A DNA stretch of 64,000 bases from Firmicutes bacterium CAG:460. Its GTDB lineage: Bacteria; Bacillota_I; Bacilli_A; RF39; UBA660. The stretch is taken from NCBI GenBank assembly GCA_000437355.1, contig FR899775.1, positions 35,696 to 99,695 of the forward strand, in the 5' to 3' direction. Below, piece after piece: positions 1 through 8,097 of the stretch. A program made the translations under genes and the position numbers. The notes under the pieces were generated by a model that was given only the letters and a program-made list of their open reading frames with translations, had not been told where the DNA came from and did not search any database. Position 1 is the first letter of the stretch. Every line of letters starts with the position of its first letter.

Positions 1-879
1 AATGGCTTAAATGTAGTTTATACTTATGAAATTAATGATAATAATAAAGAAAAAATAATTGATAAATTTAAAAGTTTAATAAAAGATGATGAAGTTTTAT
101 CTAGTTATTTAGAAGATGATGAATTAAGCCTTGAAAATGTTAAAATAGTTGTAGAAGTAAGTATTTTTGGTAATAAAATAGAAAACTTTACTATTACTAG
201 TGAAGATATGGAAGTAAAAGGCGTTAGAACTAAGGGAAATACTTATGAAGTAACAAGTGGTGAAGAAAAATTTAATCTTGAAGTAACAAAAGAAAAAATA
301 GTTATTTCAGGAAATGATGAATATAATGAACCATTTAATTTAAAAATTGAAGTTAAAGATAAGAAAATTGAAATGAATTTAAAATCAAGTACTACAGTAT
401 TTAATATGACTTTAATTAATAAGAAGAATACATCAAATATTAAATTGAATATTGAAGCTGAAGGTTTAAAAGTTGATGGAAATATTGATGTAACAACTGA
501 TAATAAAAATAAAAAAGAAGATTTAACTGGTAAAATAAATGTTTCTTATAGTGATTATAATATAACTTTAGATATAAGTAGTAAGTCAGAATATGGTAAA
601 AATATTATAAATAAGAAAGATTATAAAGATGCTGTTGATATAAATGATATTACAGAAAAAGATAGTAATACATTAATGACTAATACAATGGATAAAATTA
701 GTGAATTTAAAGCTTATAAAGCAATTGAAGATTTACTTAGTTCTTTTAATACCTCTGGGGATGATACTGAAGATGATTTATTGGAAAATACATGTGAAAA
801 TATATGCCCAGGTGGTAAAGTATCTGATTATGATTTTGGAACTTGTATTTGTGAAGATGGTGAAGAAATTGAAGTTTAA
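1..879 (+). CDS. Hypothetical protein, 5' end outside window
   Basis: The frame is open from the first base and ends at TAA 877-879, so about 292 C-terminal residues are visible and the start lies upstream. The internal ATG at 208 is not needed as a start, because the preceding 69 codons read well in the same frame. The protein is acidic, rich in Lys, Asn, Asp and short beta-like strands, and ends in a Cys-rich tail (CENICPGG followed by CICEDGEE). That style suggests an exported, cell-surface or lipoprotein domain, but no signal sequence can be seen here. I do not recognise the family. A good terminator overlaps the stop codon. Confidence 0.75.
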   Translation, partial: NGLNVVYTYEINDNNKEKIIDKFKSLIKDDEVLSSYLEDDELSLENVKIVVEVSIFGNKIENFTITSEDMEVKGVRTKGNTYEVTSGEEKFNLEVTKEKIVISGNDEYNEPFNLKIEVKDKKIEMNLKSSTTVFNMTLINKKNTSNIKLNIEAEGLKVDGNIDVTTDNKNKKEDLTGKINVSYSDYNITLDISSKSEYGKNIINKKDYKDAVDINDITEKDSNTLMTNTMDKISEFKAYKAIEDLLSSFNTSGDDTEDDLLENTCENICPGGKVSDYDFGTCICEDGEEIEV

Positions 880-901
880 GTGAAATTAAACTTCTTTTTT
901 T
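871..901 (+). terminator. Rho-independent terminator
   Basis: A nine-base stem GAAGTTTAA / TTAAACTTC with a six-base loop is followed by seven T. The left arm includes the stop codon of the upstream gene. Confidence 0.85.
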
Positions 902-928
902 GACATAAACATAATCTAGTGTTAAAAT
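900..928 (+). promoter_or_regulatory. Sigma-A promoter for the 947 gene
   Basis: The -35 box TTGACA (900-905) is perfect. A 17-base spacer separates it from TAAAAT (923-928). It begins in the T-run of the preceding terminator. Confidence 0.8.
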
Positions 929-946
929 AATATAGGTGTTAGATAT

Positions 947-1897
947 ATGAATGAAGAATTATTGATAATAATTAACTATTGTGATGAAAATATAACTTTA
1001 TTTAAGGAAAATATTGATAAATTATCAGAGTTTTTTAAAAATATTGTTATATGTAATAAAGGTAATTTAAATTTAGATATAAATTATCCAGTTTTTAATG
1101 GTATTAATTATAATTATTTAGAAAAGATAAATGAACATATAAAACTAAATAAATTAGATGTTAAAGCTATTGTTTCTATTGATAATATATTAGAAGTTGC
1201 TAGTGATGATATCGCAAAATGTGGTTATGAAGCTATAAATACAAAAGATGCTATTATAATGGGTTCAGATGATAGTAAATGTATTAGTAAAAATTTTATA
1301 AATAAATTGTTTAATACACTATTTAATACTAATTTTAAGACAGTTTTACCAAATATAAAAGCAATAAATATTGAATTATTAAATAGTCAATTAAATAAAA
1401 TTACTACTGGTAATAATTATTTGATTACTGCCATAAATGAAAATATTTCTCTAAAAGAGGAAGATATTAAAACAATTTGGCGAAAAAACACGATTAAAAA
1501 AGAGAAGGGGAGACATAAAGTAATCCCCTATTTAAAGAATTTAGTTCCTTATATTATTAAATCATTAATACCATATTTAATTAGTTTAGTGTTATTTATG
1601 ATAATTTTTTATATAAAATCTGATGTAAATGATTTAAAAGGTATTATATTTGCAAATTTAATATCTGAAGGAGTAGGGATAGTATTACATATTATTATTA
1701 ACTATCAAAGTATATATAAATATAACTTAATATCTAGAAATATATTATTTTTATTAAAAAAGATATTTAGAATAATATTATCTTGTTTCTTTATTTATAT
1801 CTTATATAATTTATTAAATATAAATCTTTTAATAAGTAAATTAGTAGTAGATTTTATTTTAATGATTGTAATTGCTTTAATATTTACTATAAAATAA
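947..1897 (+). CDS. Degenerate GT2-like / GtrA-like membrane protein
   Basis: The 316-residue protein has a soluble N-terminal part of about 200 residues laid out like a family 2 glycosyltransferase (strand-rich, with SIDN near residue 97 where the nucleotide-binding Asp would lie). About four hydrophobic helices follow from residue 205 to the end, arranged like a GtrA domain. Dolichyl-phosphate-sugar synthase homologues with a C-terminal GtrA domain have this order. The usual DxD and QxxRW-like motifs are not evident, so catalysis is doubtful. It has its own promoter and a strong hairpin after the stop, so it is probably monocistronic. Family placement is inference from layout. Confidence 0.6.
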   Translation: MNEELLIIINYCDENITLFKENIDKLSEFFKNIVICNKGNLNLDINYPVFNGINYNYLEKINEHIKLNKLDVKAIVSIDNILEVASDDIAKCGYEAINTKDAIIMGSDDSKCISKNFINKLFNTLFNTNFKTVLPNIKAINIELLNSQLNKITTGNNYLITAINENISLKEEDIKTIWRKNTIKKEKGRHKVIPYLKNLVPYIIKSLIPYLISLVLFMIIFYIKSDVNDLKGIIFANLISEGVGIVLHIIINYQSIYKYNLISRNILFLLKKIFRIILSCFFIYILYNLLNINLLISKLVVDFILMIVIALIFTIK

Positions 1898-1900
1898 ATC

Positions 1901-1933
1901 CAAAGTCCCCTATCAATTAAGTAGGGGACTTTG
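1901..1933. terminator. Strong hairpin, likely terminator
   Basis: A perfect 12-base-pair stem, CAAAGTCCCCTA against TAGGGGACTTTG, has a nine-base loop. No T-run follows on the plus strand. On the minus strand it is followed by a loosely T-rich stretch. It probably ends the plus-strand gene, and perhaps minus-strand transcripts too. Confidence 0.65.
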
Positions 1934-2361
1934 CACATATATACGTATACGCGCATATATCCTTATTTATATTATATATAAGGTTATAACACGTGCATAA
2001 TCATTATATTTATATATAAATAAGGTTATAAAATAAAATCCTTAATTCATAGAAAATAAAAAATAATTTTAAATTGAAAAAATTAATTTTTATAAAATTT
2101 GAAATCAAATATGTATATTATATGTGTTTGTTACAAAATGTTATGAAAGAAGTTATAATGTTAGTTAAATTGGATAATTTTACTGATTAATATCTTGGTT
2201 ATATTTACTAAATAATATATATTATGTTAACTAAATTATGAGAAAAAATTAATAATAATATTACTATCTGATTTATTATTAATATTAATTATTATAGTTT
2301 TATTCTTTTTAAATAAGCTTTTAATAATTTCTATAACTAACTTTAGCAAATAAACCTCAGG
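1934..2361. other. AT-rich intergenic region with inverted and direct repeats
   Basis: No gene is visible. CCTTATTTATA at 1961-1971 is exactly inverted at 2015-2025, and ATAAGGTTATA occurs twice as a direct repeat (about 1979 and 2021). The rest is low-complexity A/T with alternating TA and GC steps near 1940-1955. No convincing open frame, tRNA or known RNA was found. Confidence 0.5.
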
Positions 2362-2550
2362 TTATAGAAACCTATCTTTAATATAAGAAATATCTTTGCT
2401 AATTTGTTCTAGTAATTTGTTTTGTTTCTTTAGTTCACCATAAGTTAATAATGGTAATATTGACCTAATTATGGCAATAACTAAAATAATTGCTCCTACA
2501 ATCATTGCATAATTTATAATTAAATCTAAATTTATATTATTTAGTTCCAT
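2362..2550 (-). CDS. Small membrane protein with charged C-terminal helix
   Basis: The chosen start gives 62 residues. The longer frame begins at 2583, but AAGGATG lies eight bases before the ATG at 2550, whereas nothing suitable precedes the earlier ATG. One transmembrane helix (YAMIVGAIILVIAIIRSILP) is followed by a polar, coiled-coil-like helix with Lys, Gln and Glu at spaced positions (KKQNKLLEQISKDISYIKD). This layout recurs in small Bacillota membrane proteins of unknown role. Family not recognised. Confidence 0.6.
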   Translation of the reverse strand: MELNNINLDLIINYAMIVGAIILVIAIIRSILPLLTYGELKKQNKLLEQISKDISYIKDRFL

Positions 2551-2619
2551 GAGTAACACATCCTTACTTTTAAAGTTTATCATATAAATTCTTAAAAGTA
2601 AATACTCTCCCCCACTCTA

Positions 2620-3378
2620 CTAACTAATTAAAACGTTTATAATTACTAAAATTGTTCCACAGAATAAGCCTAGATAAATAAATTTGATTTCTTTATATTT
2701 TAAAGCTTTTGGTAACATTTCTTGAATAGATAAAGTAATCATAAGACCTGCAACTACTATTAAAACTATACTTATCATTAACTCTGAAACAAACCTTTTT
2801 AAGAAAACATATGCAAGTATTGCTCCGAGTGGTTCGGATAAACCTGATATAAGGGTTGCTTTTATAGCTTTTTTCTTGTTATTTGTAGCATAGTAAATTG
2901 GAACTGCAATAGAAATACCTTCAGGAATATTATGAAGCATTATGGCAATTGATAATCTTAAACCTAGATTAATACTGTGATAACTACTTAAAAACGTGGC
3001 AATACCTTCAGGTAAATTATGTAAAACTAAAACAATCATATTAAGAATTCCTAGTTTATAAAGGTCTCCTCCACTCTCTTTTTTTTCTACTAAACTACTT
3101 AAATAAGTAATAATAATATAACTAATTATAAAAGCTATTATTAAAATAATAAATGTCTTTGAAACACCATAAAAGTTAACTATTTCAAAAAATGATGTTG
3201 GTATTAAATCAAAAATACTTATAGATATCATTATAGCAATAGAAAAAGAAAGACAAAAACTAATAAATTTGTTTAAGTTTATCTCTTTAATTCTAAAAAA
3301 TATAGGTATAGCACCGATTAAAGTGGATAGACCAGCTAATGTAGATAATATAAGTGGAATTATAATATTTTGCATCAT
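2620..3378 (-). CDS. ZIP family metal transporter (GufA/ZupT type)
   Basis: The 252-residue, highly hydrophobic protein has about eight helices. It carries both signature motifs of ZIP transporters in the binuclear metal-site helices: HNLPEG at residues 120-125 and HNIPEG at 149-154, then SGLSEPLGA near 178. Members import divalent metals, mainly zinc, iron or manganese, across the cytoplasmic membrane. The loop between helices 3 and 4 is short and lacks a His-rich stretch. A GGTG site sits directly before the paired ATG codons at 3378/3375. The neighbouring genes give no clue to the metal. Confidence 0.9.
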   Translation of the reverse strand: MMQNIIIPLILSTLAGLSTLIGAIPIFFRIKEINLNKFISFCLSFSIAIMISISIFDLIPTSFFEIVNFYGVSKTFIILIIAFIISYIIITYLSSLVEKKESGGDLYKLGILNMIVLVLHNLPEGIATFLSSYHSINLGLRLSIAIMLHNIPEGISIAVPIYYATNNKKKAIKATLISGLSEPLGAILAYVFLKRFVSELMISIVLIVVAGLMITLSIQEMLPKALKYKEIKFIYLGLFCGTILVIINVLIS

Positions 3379-3401
3379 ATCACCACTTAATTATATTCAA
3401 G

Positions 3402-4097
3402 TTATCTTACTAAATTTCGTTTTAATTCCTCATTATGGAAAATTGAATGATCAACAGTTGCTGTTTTCATTGATTTCATAATAGCTCTTTTTTGTGGTGC
3501 TAATTTAGCTAAATCTTGCAAAAGAAAGTTGTAAACTGATAAATAACTGATTACAGGAATTATAGTTATTAAAGAGTCTGCCATAATATCCCAAGTACAT
3601 TCAGTTAATGATGATTCATACCAAATTGGTTGTTTCTTATTTATTCTTTCATTTAAAGCTTCCATTACTTTTTCTAATATCTCACATTCAGAAGAAGATA
3701 AGAATGGACTCTTAGTGTTTTCTAGTCTTTTTAATTCATATCTTAAAGCTTTAACAAAAAAGGTATTTTCTCCATCACTATGACATAATAAATTTTCACT
3801 AAATAGTAAATTGCCATGTTGAAATAATTCTTTTTTATAAACCATTGAAAAGTATAATCTTAAAAGTAAGCTTATAGATGCATTATCCGATATTAAATAA
3901 TCATTAATATTACTTCCTCTTTTTTTAATTGTAGCTTTTTCATATTCTAAAAACGCTTCTAAACTAAATGTTTTTTTAGAAAATCTTCTTTTTAATTCTT
4001 CATAAGCATCTTTTTGTAAATCAATACTAAATTGATTAGAAAAAATAATAAAAGATAACTCAGACAAGCTAATGTTTTGTATGTTTTTTGTTTTCAT
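3402..4097 (-). CDS. Hypothetical protein
   Basis: The 231-residue soluble protein is mostly helical and rich in Lys, Glu and Ser. It contains one moderately hydrophobic stretch (SLITIIPVISYLSVYNFLL, about residue 180) that might be a buried helix or membrane contact. GAGAC precedes the ATG by a few bases. It lies 23 bases upstream of the ZIP transporter gene in the same direction, so the two may be co-transcribed. No catalytic motif is seen and the family is not recognised. Confidence 0.65.
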   Translation of the reverse strand: MKTKNIQNISLSELSFIIFSNQFSIDLQKDAYEELKRRFSKKTFSLEAFLEYEKATIKKRGSNINDYLISDNASISLLLRLYFSMVYKKELFQHGNLLFSENLLCHSDGENTFFVKALRYELKRLENTKSPFLSSSECEILEKVMEALNERINKKQPIWYESSLTECTWDIMADSLITIIPVISYLSVYNFLLQDLAKLAPQKRAIMKSMKTATVDHSIFHNEELKRNLVR

Positions 4098-4140
4098 AAA
4101 TGTCTCACTGTCTATATAGTATCACATAGTTTATTAAAAA

Positions 4141-4749
4141 TCAAATTAAACTAATAAAATATTTAAATAATTTATCTTGATCTATATCATCCATGTCTTC
4201 TGGATGCCATTGAACTCCGAATATAAATTTATATCCAATTAAACTTATCGCTTCAATAATACCATCATCACTTCTTGCTTCAACTTTAAAGAAATTTTCA
4301 TTTATAATTGTATCATGATGTCTGCTGTTAACGTAGATTTTCTTTTTACCAATTATATCTTTTAAAATGCCATCATATATAGTTATTTCATGAACATATT
4401 CTTTATCTGGAACGTAATGATTTATATTACTATCAACTTTTATAGTGTGGTCCATAAAGGTATTAGCATTAGCAATTGCTTGCATTCCTGCACATATTCC
4501 TAGTAATGGTTTATTGTGTTTCATAGCATGTTTTAATACTTTTACATCAACATCATTCCAAGTAGTTCCTCCGGGAATAATGAAGGCATCACAAGTATCA
4601 AGGTAATAATTAATATTATCAATACTTGGAATTATAATGGGTAATACATTAAATTGTTCTATTTTTTTTATTAATGAATGTGGTATTTTTTCTATTTCTA
4701 AACCAATTTCATTAATTAATATTCTTGTTGTAACACCAATTTTTATCAA
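4141..4749 (-). CDS. Class I glutamine amidotransferase, peptidase C26 (PuuD-like)
   Basis: The protein has the class I glutaminase fold of gamma-glutamyl hydrolases. The nucleophile Cys lies in LLGICAGMQ (about residue 86 from the chosen start), and His-x-Glu lies in FGVQWHPED. An IPGGTTW oxyanion region precedes them. PuuD-type enzymes cleave gamma-glutamyl amides such as gamma-glutamyl-GABA. With no polyamine genes nearby, the substrate is open. TTG at 4749 is chosen because AAGGAAGTGAT precedes it at proper spacing; the GTG at 4758 falls inside that ribosome-binding site. Confidence 0.85.
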   Translation of the reverse strand: MIKIGVTTRILINEIGLEIEKIPHSLIKKIEQFNVLPIIIPSIDNINYYLDTCDAFIIPGGTTWNDVDVKVLKHAMKHNKPLLGICAGMQAIANANTFMDHTIKVDSNINHYVPDKEYVHEITIYDGILKDIIGKKKIYVNSRHHDTIINENFFKVEARSDDGIIEAISLIGYKFIFGVQWHPEDMDDIDQDKLFKYFISLI

Positions 4750-4828
4750 ATTTATCACTTCCTTAATTTACCATAAAATATATGATTAAAAATTTATATT
4801 TGTTACATAATAATAGTGGGAGGTAAAC

Positions 4829-4939
4829 ATGAGCAAAAATAAAGAAAACGCAAGAAGTAGAGCTAAAAAGACAGCTAAAGCTTCTAGCCGTGCAAGATCA
4901 AGTGCACGTAACGATGCAAGAAACGAAAACTCTAGATAG
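4829..4939 (+). CDS. 36-residue Arg/Ala/Ser-rich basic protein
   Basis: The short frame starts with MSKNKENARSRAKKTAKASS and ends in NDARNENSR. It has a strong site GGGAGG at 4818-4823, six bases before the ATG. It is the only plus-strand gene between two minus-strand genes, and a plus-strand terminator follows at 4958. Composition (many Arg, Ala, Ser, Lys, no hydrophobics) suggests a disordered nucleic-acid-binding peptide. Small spore DNA-binding proteins and small ribosome-associated proteins look broadly similar, but I see no family match. The antisense open frame over this stretch looks like a shadow. Confidence 0.7.
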   Translation: MSKNKENARSRAKKTAKASSRARSSARNDARNENSR

Positions 4940-4942
4940 TTT

Positions 4943-5833
4943 TTAGAAATGTGCATGAGGGTGATTGTTATAATCATCCTTTATTTTTTTGTTTTGTAAA
5001 TGAGAATATATTTCTGTTGTTTCTAAATTTTCGTGTCCAAGTAATTCTTGAATAACTCTTAGGTCAGCTCCATTATTAAGTAAGTTTGATGCAAAAGAAT
5101 GTCTTAATGTATGAGGACTTATTTCTTTGGTTATTCCAGCTTTATTAGCTAGATTTTTTAATATTTTAAATATCATCTGACGACTTATTTTTTCACCATT
5201 TTTATTTAAAAACACGTAATTACATGTCTCATTTTTTATTAAAAAAGGTCTATAATTATTAATATAGTTATCTAAAGCTTCAATAGCAACATCATCTAGA
5301 GGAATAATTCTCTCTTTTTTACCCTTCCCCACAACTCTAATAATGCACTCTTCAAAATCTATTTGATTTAATTCTAAATTAATTACTTCACTAATTCTGG
5401 CCCCAGTTGCATACATTACTTCTAAAATAGCTTTATTTCTATAATCAACTGGTTTAGTTAATCTTATATTAAATAATTTGGCTATTTCTTCATTAGTTAA
5501 GTATGTTGGAAGTTTTTTTTCTAATTTTGGAGCTTTTATTCCATCACAAGGATTACTTTTTATTTTATCCATAAATAATAAATACTTGTAAAATGAATTA
5601 AAAACTGTTAAGTAATGAGCTTTTGTTCTAGCAGTAGCTTCAACATTATCTAAAAAATCTTTTATATCTTCTTTTTTTAAACTAATTAAATCTTTATTAG
5701 TGTAATTTTTTAATAATAAAAGGTTTTCTCCGTAAGAATCAACGGTGTTAACAGATACTCTTCTTTCATATTTTAAATATTCTAAAAAGTCTTTTGTACT
5801 TCCATCTGTTATATTACTTATAATATTTCGCAA
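4943..5833 (-). CDS. xerD: Tyrosine recombinase XerD/XerC type
   Basis: The 296-residue protein has the normal length for Xer recombinases. It has a SAM-like core-binding N-terminal domain and a C-terminal catalytic domain with the full set of residues: Arg146 (GARISE), His241 and Arg244 (HTLRHSF), His267 (GHENLETT) and nucleophile Tyr276 (EIYSHL). Xer proteins resolve chromosome dimers at dif during division. The start is TTG at 5833, five bases after GGTGAT. The last residues (HPHAHF) lie over a terminator for the opposing small gene. XerC and XerD cannot be told apart here with certainty. An integron or phage integrase is less likely, given length and context. Confidence 0.88.
   Translation of the reverse strand: MRNIISNITDGSTKDFLEYLKYERRVSVNTVDSYGENLLLLKNYTNKDLISLKKEDIKDFLDNVEATARTKAHYLTVFNSFYKYLLFMDKIKSNPCDGIKAPKLEKKLPTYLTNEEIAKLFNIRLTKPVDYRNKAILEVMYATGARISEVINLELNQIDFEECIIRVVGKGKKERIIPLDDVAIEALDNYINNYRPFLIKNETCNYVFLNKNGEKISRQMIFKILKNLANKAGITKEISPHTLRHSFASNLLNNGADLRVIQELLGHENLETTEIYSHLQNKKIKDDYNNHPHAHF
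4958..4991 (+). terminator. Terminator of the 36-residue gene, inside xerD
   Basis: AGGGTGATT pairs with AATCATCCT (one G-T wobble) around a GTTAT loop, then TTATTTTTTTG. The T-run is on the plus strand only. It therefore serves the small plus-strand gene, although it lies in the 3' coding end of the opposing recombinase gene. Confidence 0.8.
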
Positions 5834-5859
5834 TTTTTATCACCTAATTTCTAAATATA

Positions 5860-5891
5860 TTGTATCAAAAAAATAGAAAATGTGCTATAAT
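5860..5891 (+). promoter_or_regulatory. Extended -10 promoter of rarA
   Basis: TGC-TATAAT (5883-5891) is a consensus extended -10. TTGTAT at 5860 is a poorly spaced -35. Transcription would start near 5898, only about nine bases before the rarA ATG. This also argues against a rarA start at 5880. Confidence 0.7.
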
Positions 5892-5906
5892 TATTTACGT
5901 GATATT

Positions 5907-7100
5907 ATGGAAATTTTAGCAGATAAATTAAGACCTAAAAAAATAGATGACATTATTGGTCAAAAACATTTAGTTGGTGAAGGAAAAATACTTACTAATC
6001 TTGTAAAAAACAAGAAACTTTTTTCAATGATTTTCTATGGAAAACCAGGTATTGGAAAAACTAGTATTGCTACTGCTTTAGTTAGTGAACTTGAAATGCA
6101 TTATAAGTTTTTAAATGCTACAGTTAATAATAAAAGTGATTTTGATACAGCGATTATGGAAGCTAAAATGTATGGAGATATGGTTTTAATAATTGATGAA
6201 ATTCATAGAATGAATAAAGATAAACAAGATTTATTACTTCCTTATATTGAAAATGGAACAATTATTCTAATCGGTCTTACTACATCTAATCCATATCATA
6301 AAATTAATCCTGCTATTAGAAGTAGATGTCAAATATTTGAATTACATGAACTATCTAAAGAAGATATTATTGATGGTTTAAATAAAGCATTACCAAAACT
6401 TGATAATATTAAAATTGATAAAGATGCTATAGATTATGTTGCTAATCTTGCTAGTGGAGATATGCGTTTTGCTTTAAATCTACTTGAAGTTGCATATTAC
6501 TCTAGTGATAAGAAAATAACTTTAGAAGATATTAAAAAGATTAATAATAAACCAGTATTTTTTCATGATAAAGATGGTGATGGTCATTATGATGTACTTA
6601 GTGCTTTACAAAAATCTATTCGTGGTAGTGATGTTGATGCGTCCCTTCATTATTTGGCTAGATTAATTGAAGCCGAGGATTTAGATAGTATTTATCGACG
6701 TTTAAGCGTTATAGCTTATGAAGATATTGGCATGGCTAATCCAGGAATTGGACCAAGAGTTATGGCAGCAATAAGTGCTGCAGAATTAGTTGGATTGCCT
6801 GAAGCTCGTATTCCACTCGGACAAATTGTGGTTGAAATGGCATTATCACCGAAAAGTAATAGCTCTCACCTAGCCTTAGATGAAGCAATAAATGATATTA
6901 GAAAAGGAAATACTGGAAATGTTCCTGATAATATTAAAACATCAAGTCCGGATTATTTGTATCCACACAATTATCCGAATGACTGGGTTAAACAAAATTA
7001 TATGCCAAAAAACTTAATTGGAAAAAAATATTATCGACCTAAAAATAATAAAATAGAACAAAGTTTAAATAAATTACATGAAGAAATGAGGAATGAATAA
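5907..7100 (+). CDS. rarA: Replication-associated recombination ATPase RarA (MgsA)
   Basis: RarA is a clamp-loader-like AAA+ ATPase that acts at stalled replication forks. The protein starts MEILADKLRPKKIDDIIGQ, which is the conserved family N-terminus. It shows Walker A (GKPGIGKTS), Walker B (LIIDEIHR), the sensor region (GLTTSNP) and the RarA-specific DGDGHYDVLSALQKSIRGSD segment. C-terminal helices contain IRKGNTGNVPDN. At 397 residues it has the usual length. ATG 5907 is used because the upstream in-frame ATG at 5880 lies in the promoter. There is hardly any leader and no Shine-Dalgarno site. The stop overlaps the gpsA start by one base. Confidence 0.95.
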   Translation: MEILADKLRPKKIDDIIGQKHLVGEGKILTNLVKNKKLFSMIFYGKPGIGKTSIATALVSELEMHYKFLNATVNNKSDFDTAIMEAKMYGDMVLIIDEIHRMNKDKQDLLLPYIENGTIILIGLTTSNPYHKINPAIRSRCQIFELHELSKEDIIDGLNKALPKLDNIKIDKDAIDYVANLASGDMRFALNLLEVAYYSSDKKITLEDIKKINNKPVFFHDKDGDGHYDVLSALQKSIRGSDVDASLHYLARLIEAEDLDSIYRRLSVIAYEDIGMANPGIGPRVMAAISAAELVGLPEARIPLGQIVVEMALSPKSNSSHLALDEAINDIRKGNTGNVPDNIKTSSPDYLYPHNYPNDWVKQNYMPKNLIGKKYYRPKNNKIEQSLNKLHEEMRNE

Positions 7101-8077
7101 TGAAAATAAGTGTTATAGGTCTTGGGGTTTACAGTCTTGCAATAAGCAAAATGTTAGCTAAAAAAGACGAAAATGAAATAGTTATATGGACAGAAAATAA
7201 CGAAAAGTATGAAGAATATAAAAAGACAAAAAAAGTAGCATCTGTTTTTGATACAAAATTACCTAAAAATATCAAAATAAGTGCTAGTATGGAAGATACA
7301 TTAGAAAATACTAATCTTATATATATTATTACTGCAAGTAAATATGTTGATATTGTAACTAAACAAATGAAACCATATTATAATCCTAAAATACCAGTTT
7401 GTATTGCTAGTAAAGGTATTGAAGAATCTCGTGAAGAATTATTATCAAATATTGTTAAAAACGCTTTAAAAACTAATAATATTGCTGTTATATCTGGTCC
7501 AACTTTTGCTGTAGATATCTTAAATAATGAACCAGTAGCTTTGGCACTAGCATCAAAAACTAAAAAAGCTAAAGAATATGTATTAAATACTTTAGCAAAT
7601 GATACATTAAAACTAAGACCTTCAAAGGATATGATTGGTATTCAAATGTGTGGTTCAATTAAAAATGTTATTGCTATTGCATCAGGTATTTTAAGCGGAT
7701 TAGGTTATAGTAATTCTACCCAAAGTTTTTTAATAAATGAATCATTACATGATATAAAGGATATTATTAAAATATTTGGTGGTAACCCAAAAACTATTTT
7801 ATCTTTTGCTGGTGTTGGGGATTTAATGCTTACTTGTACAAGTACTAAAAGTAGAAACTTTAGTTTTGGGGTAATTATTGGAAGTACTAAAGACCAAAAT
7901 AAAATAAATGAGTATTTAGCTACTCACACAGTTGAAGGTTATAACACTTTAGAAATTGTTTATAAAATGCTTCAAAAGAAAGGTATTGAAATAGAACTTA
8001 TTACTACTATATATGATATTGTATATAATGGTGTTGATGCTAATACATTAGCTAAATTCTTAGTAACAAAAAAGTAA
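7100..8077 (+). CDS. gpsA: Glycerol-3-phosphate dehydrogenase [NAD(P)+]
   Basis: GpsA reduces dihydroxyacetone phosphate to sn-glycerol 3-phosphate, the backbone for phospholipids. The 325-residue protein begins with the Rossmann motif (ISVIGLGVYS; the third Gly of GxGxxG is replaced by a bulkier residue). It carries SGPTFAVDI, the catalytic Lys region (CGSIKNVIAIASG) and GVGDLMLTCTSTKSRNF. The ATG shares its A with the rarA stop, so translation is coupled. It ends tail to tail with tcdA, separated by a two-way terminator. Confidence 0.93.
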   Translation: MKISVIGLGVYSLAISKMLAKKDENEIVIWTENNEKYEEYKKTKKVASVFDTKLPKNIKISASMEDTLENTNLIYIITASKYVDIVTKQMKPYYNPKIPVCIASKGIEESREELLSNIVKNALKTNNIAVISGPTFAVDILNNEPVALALASKTKKAKEYVLNTLANDTLKLRPSKDMIGIQMCGSIKNVIAIASGILSGLGYSNSTQSFLINESLHDIKDIIKIFGGNPKTILSFAGVGDLMLTCTSTKSRNFSFGVIIGSTKDQNKINEYLATHTVEGYNTLEIVYKMLQKKGIEIELITTIYDIVYNGVDANTLAKFLVTKK

Positions 8078-8097
8078 TCATTCGTTGATTACTTTTT
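8069..8097. terminator. Bidirectional terminator between gpsA and tcdA
   Basis: AAAAAGTAATCA and TGATTACTTTTT form a 12-base-pair stem around TTCGT, with T-runs on both strands. Both stop codons lie in the stem. Confidence 0.85.

Noticed and set aside
4786..4977. Minus-strand 63-residue frame
   Set aside because: It is antisense to the 36-residue gene, which has a strong ribosome-binding site and its own terminator; the frame shows no plausible start signal.
5880..5906. Earlier ATG of rarA at 5880
   Set aside because: It lies in the promoter, upstream of the likely transcription start, and the added residues are not in the family.
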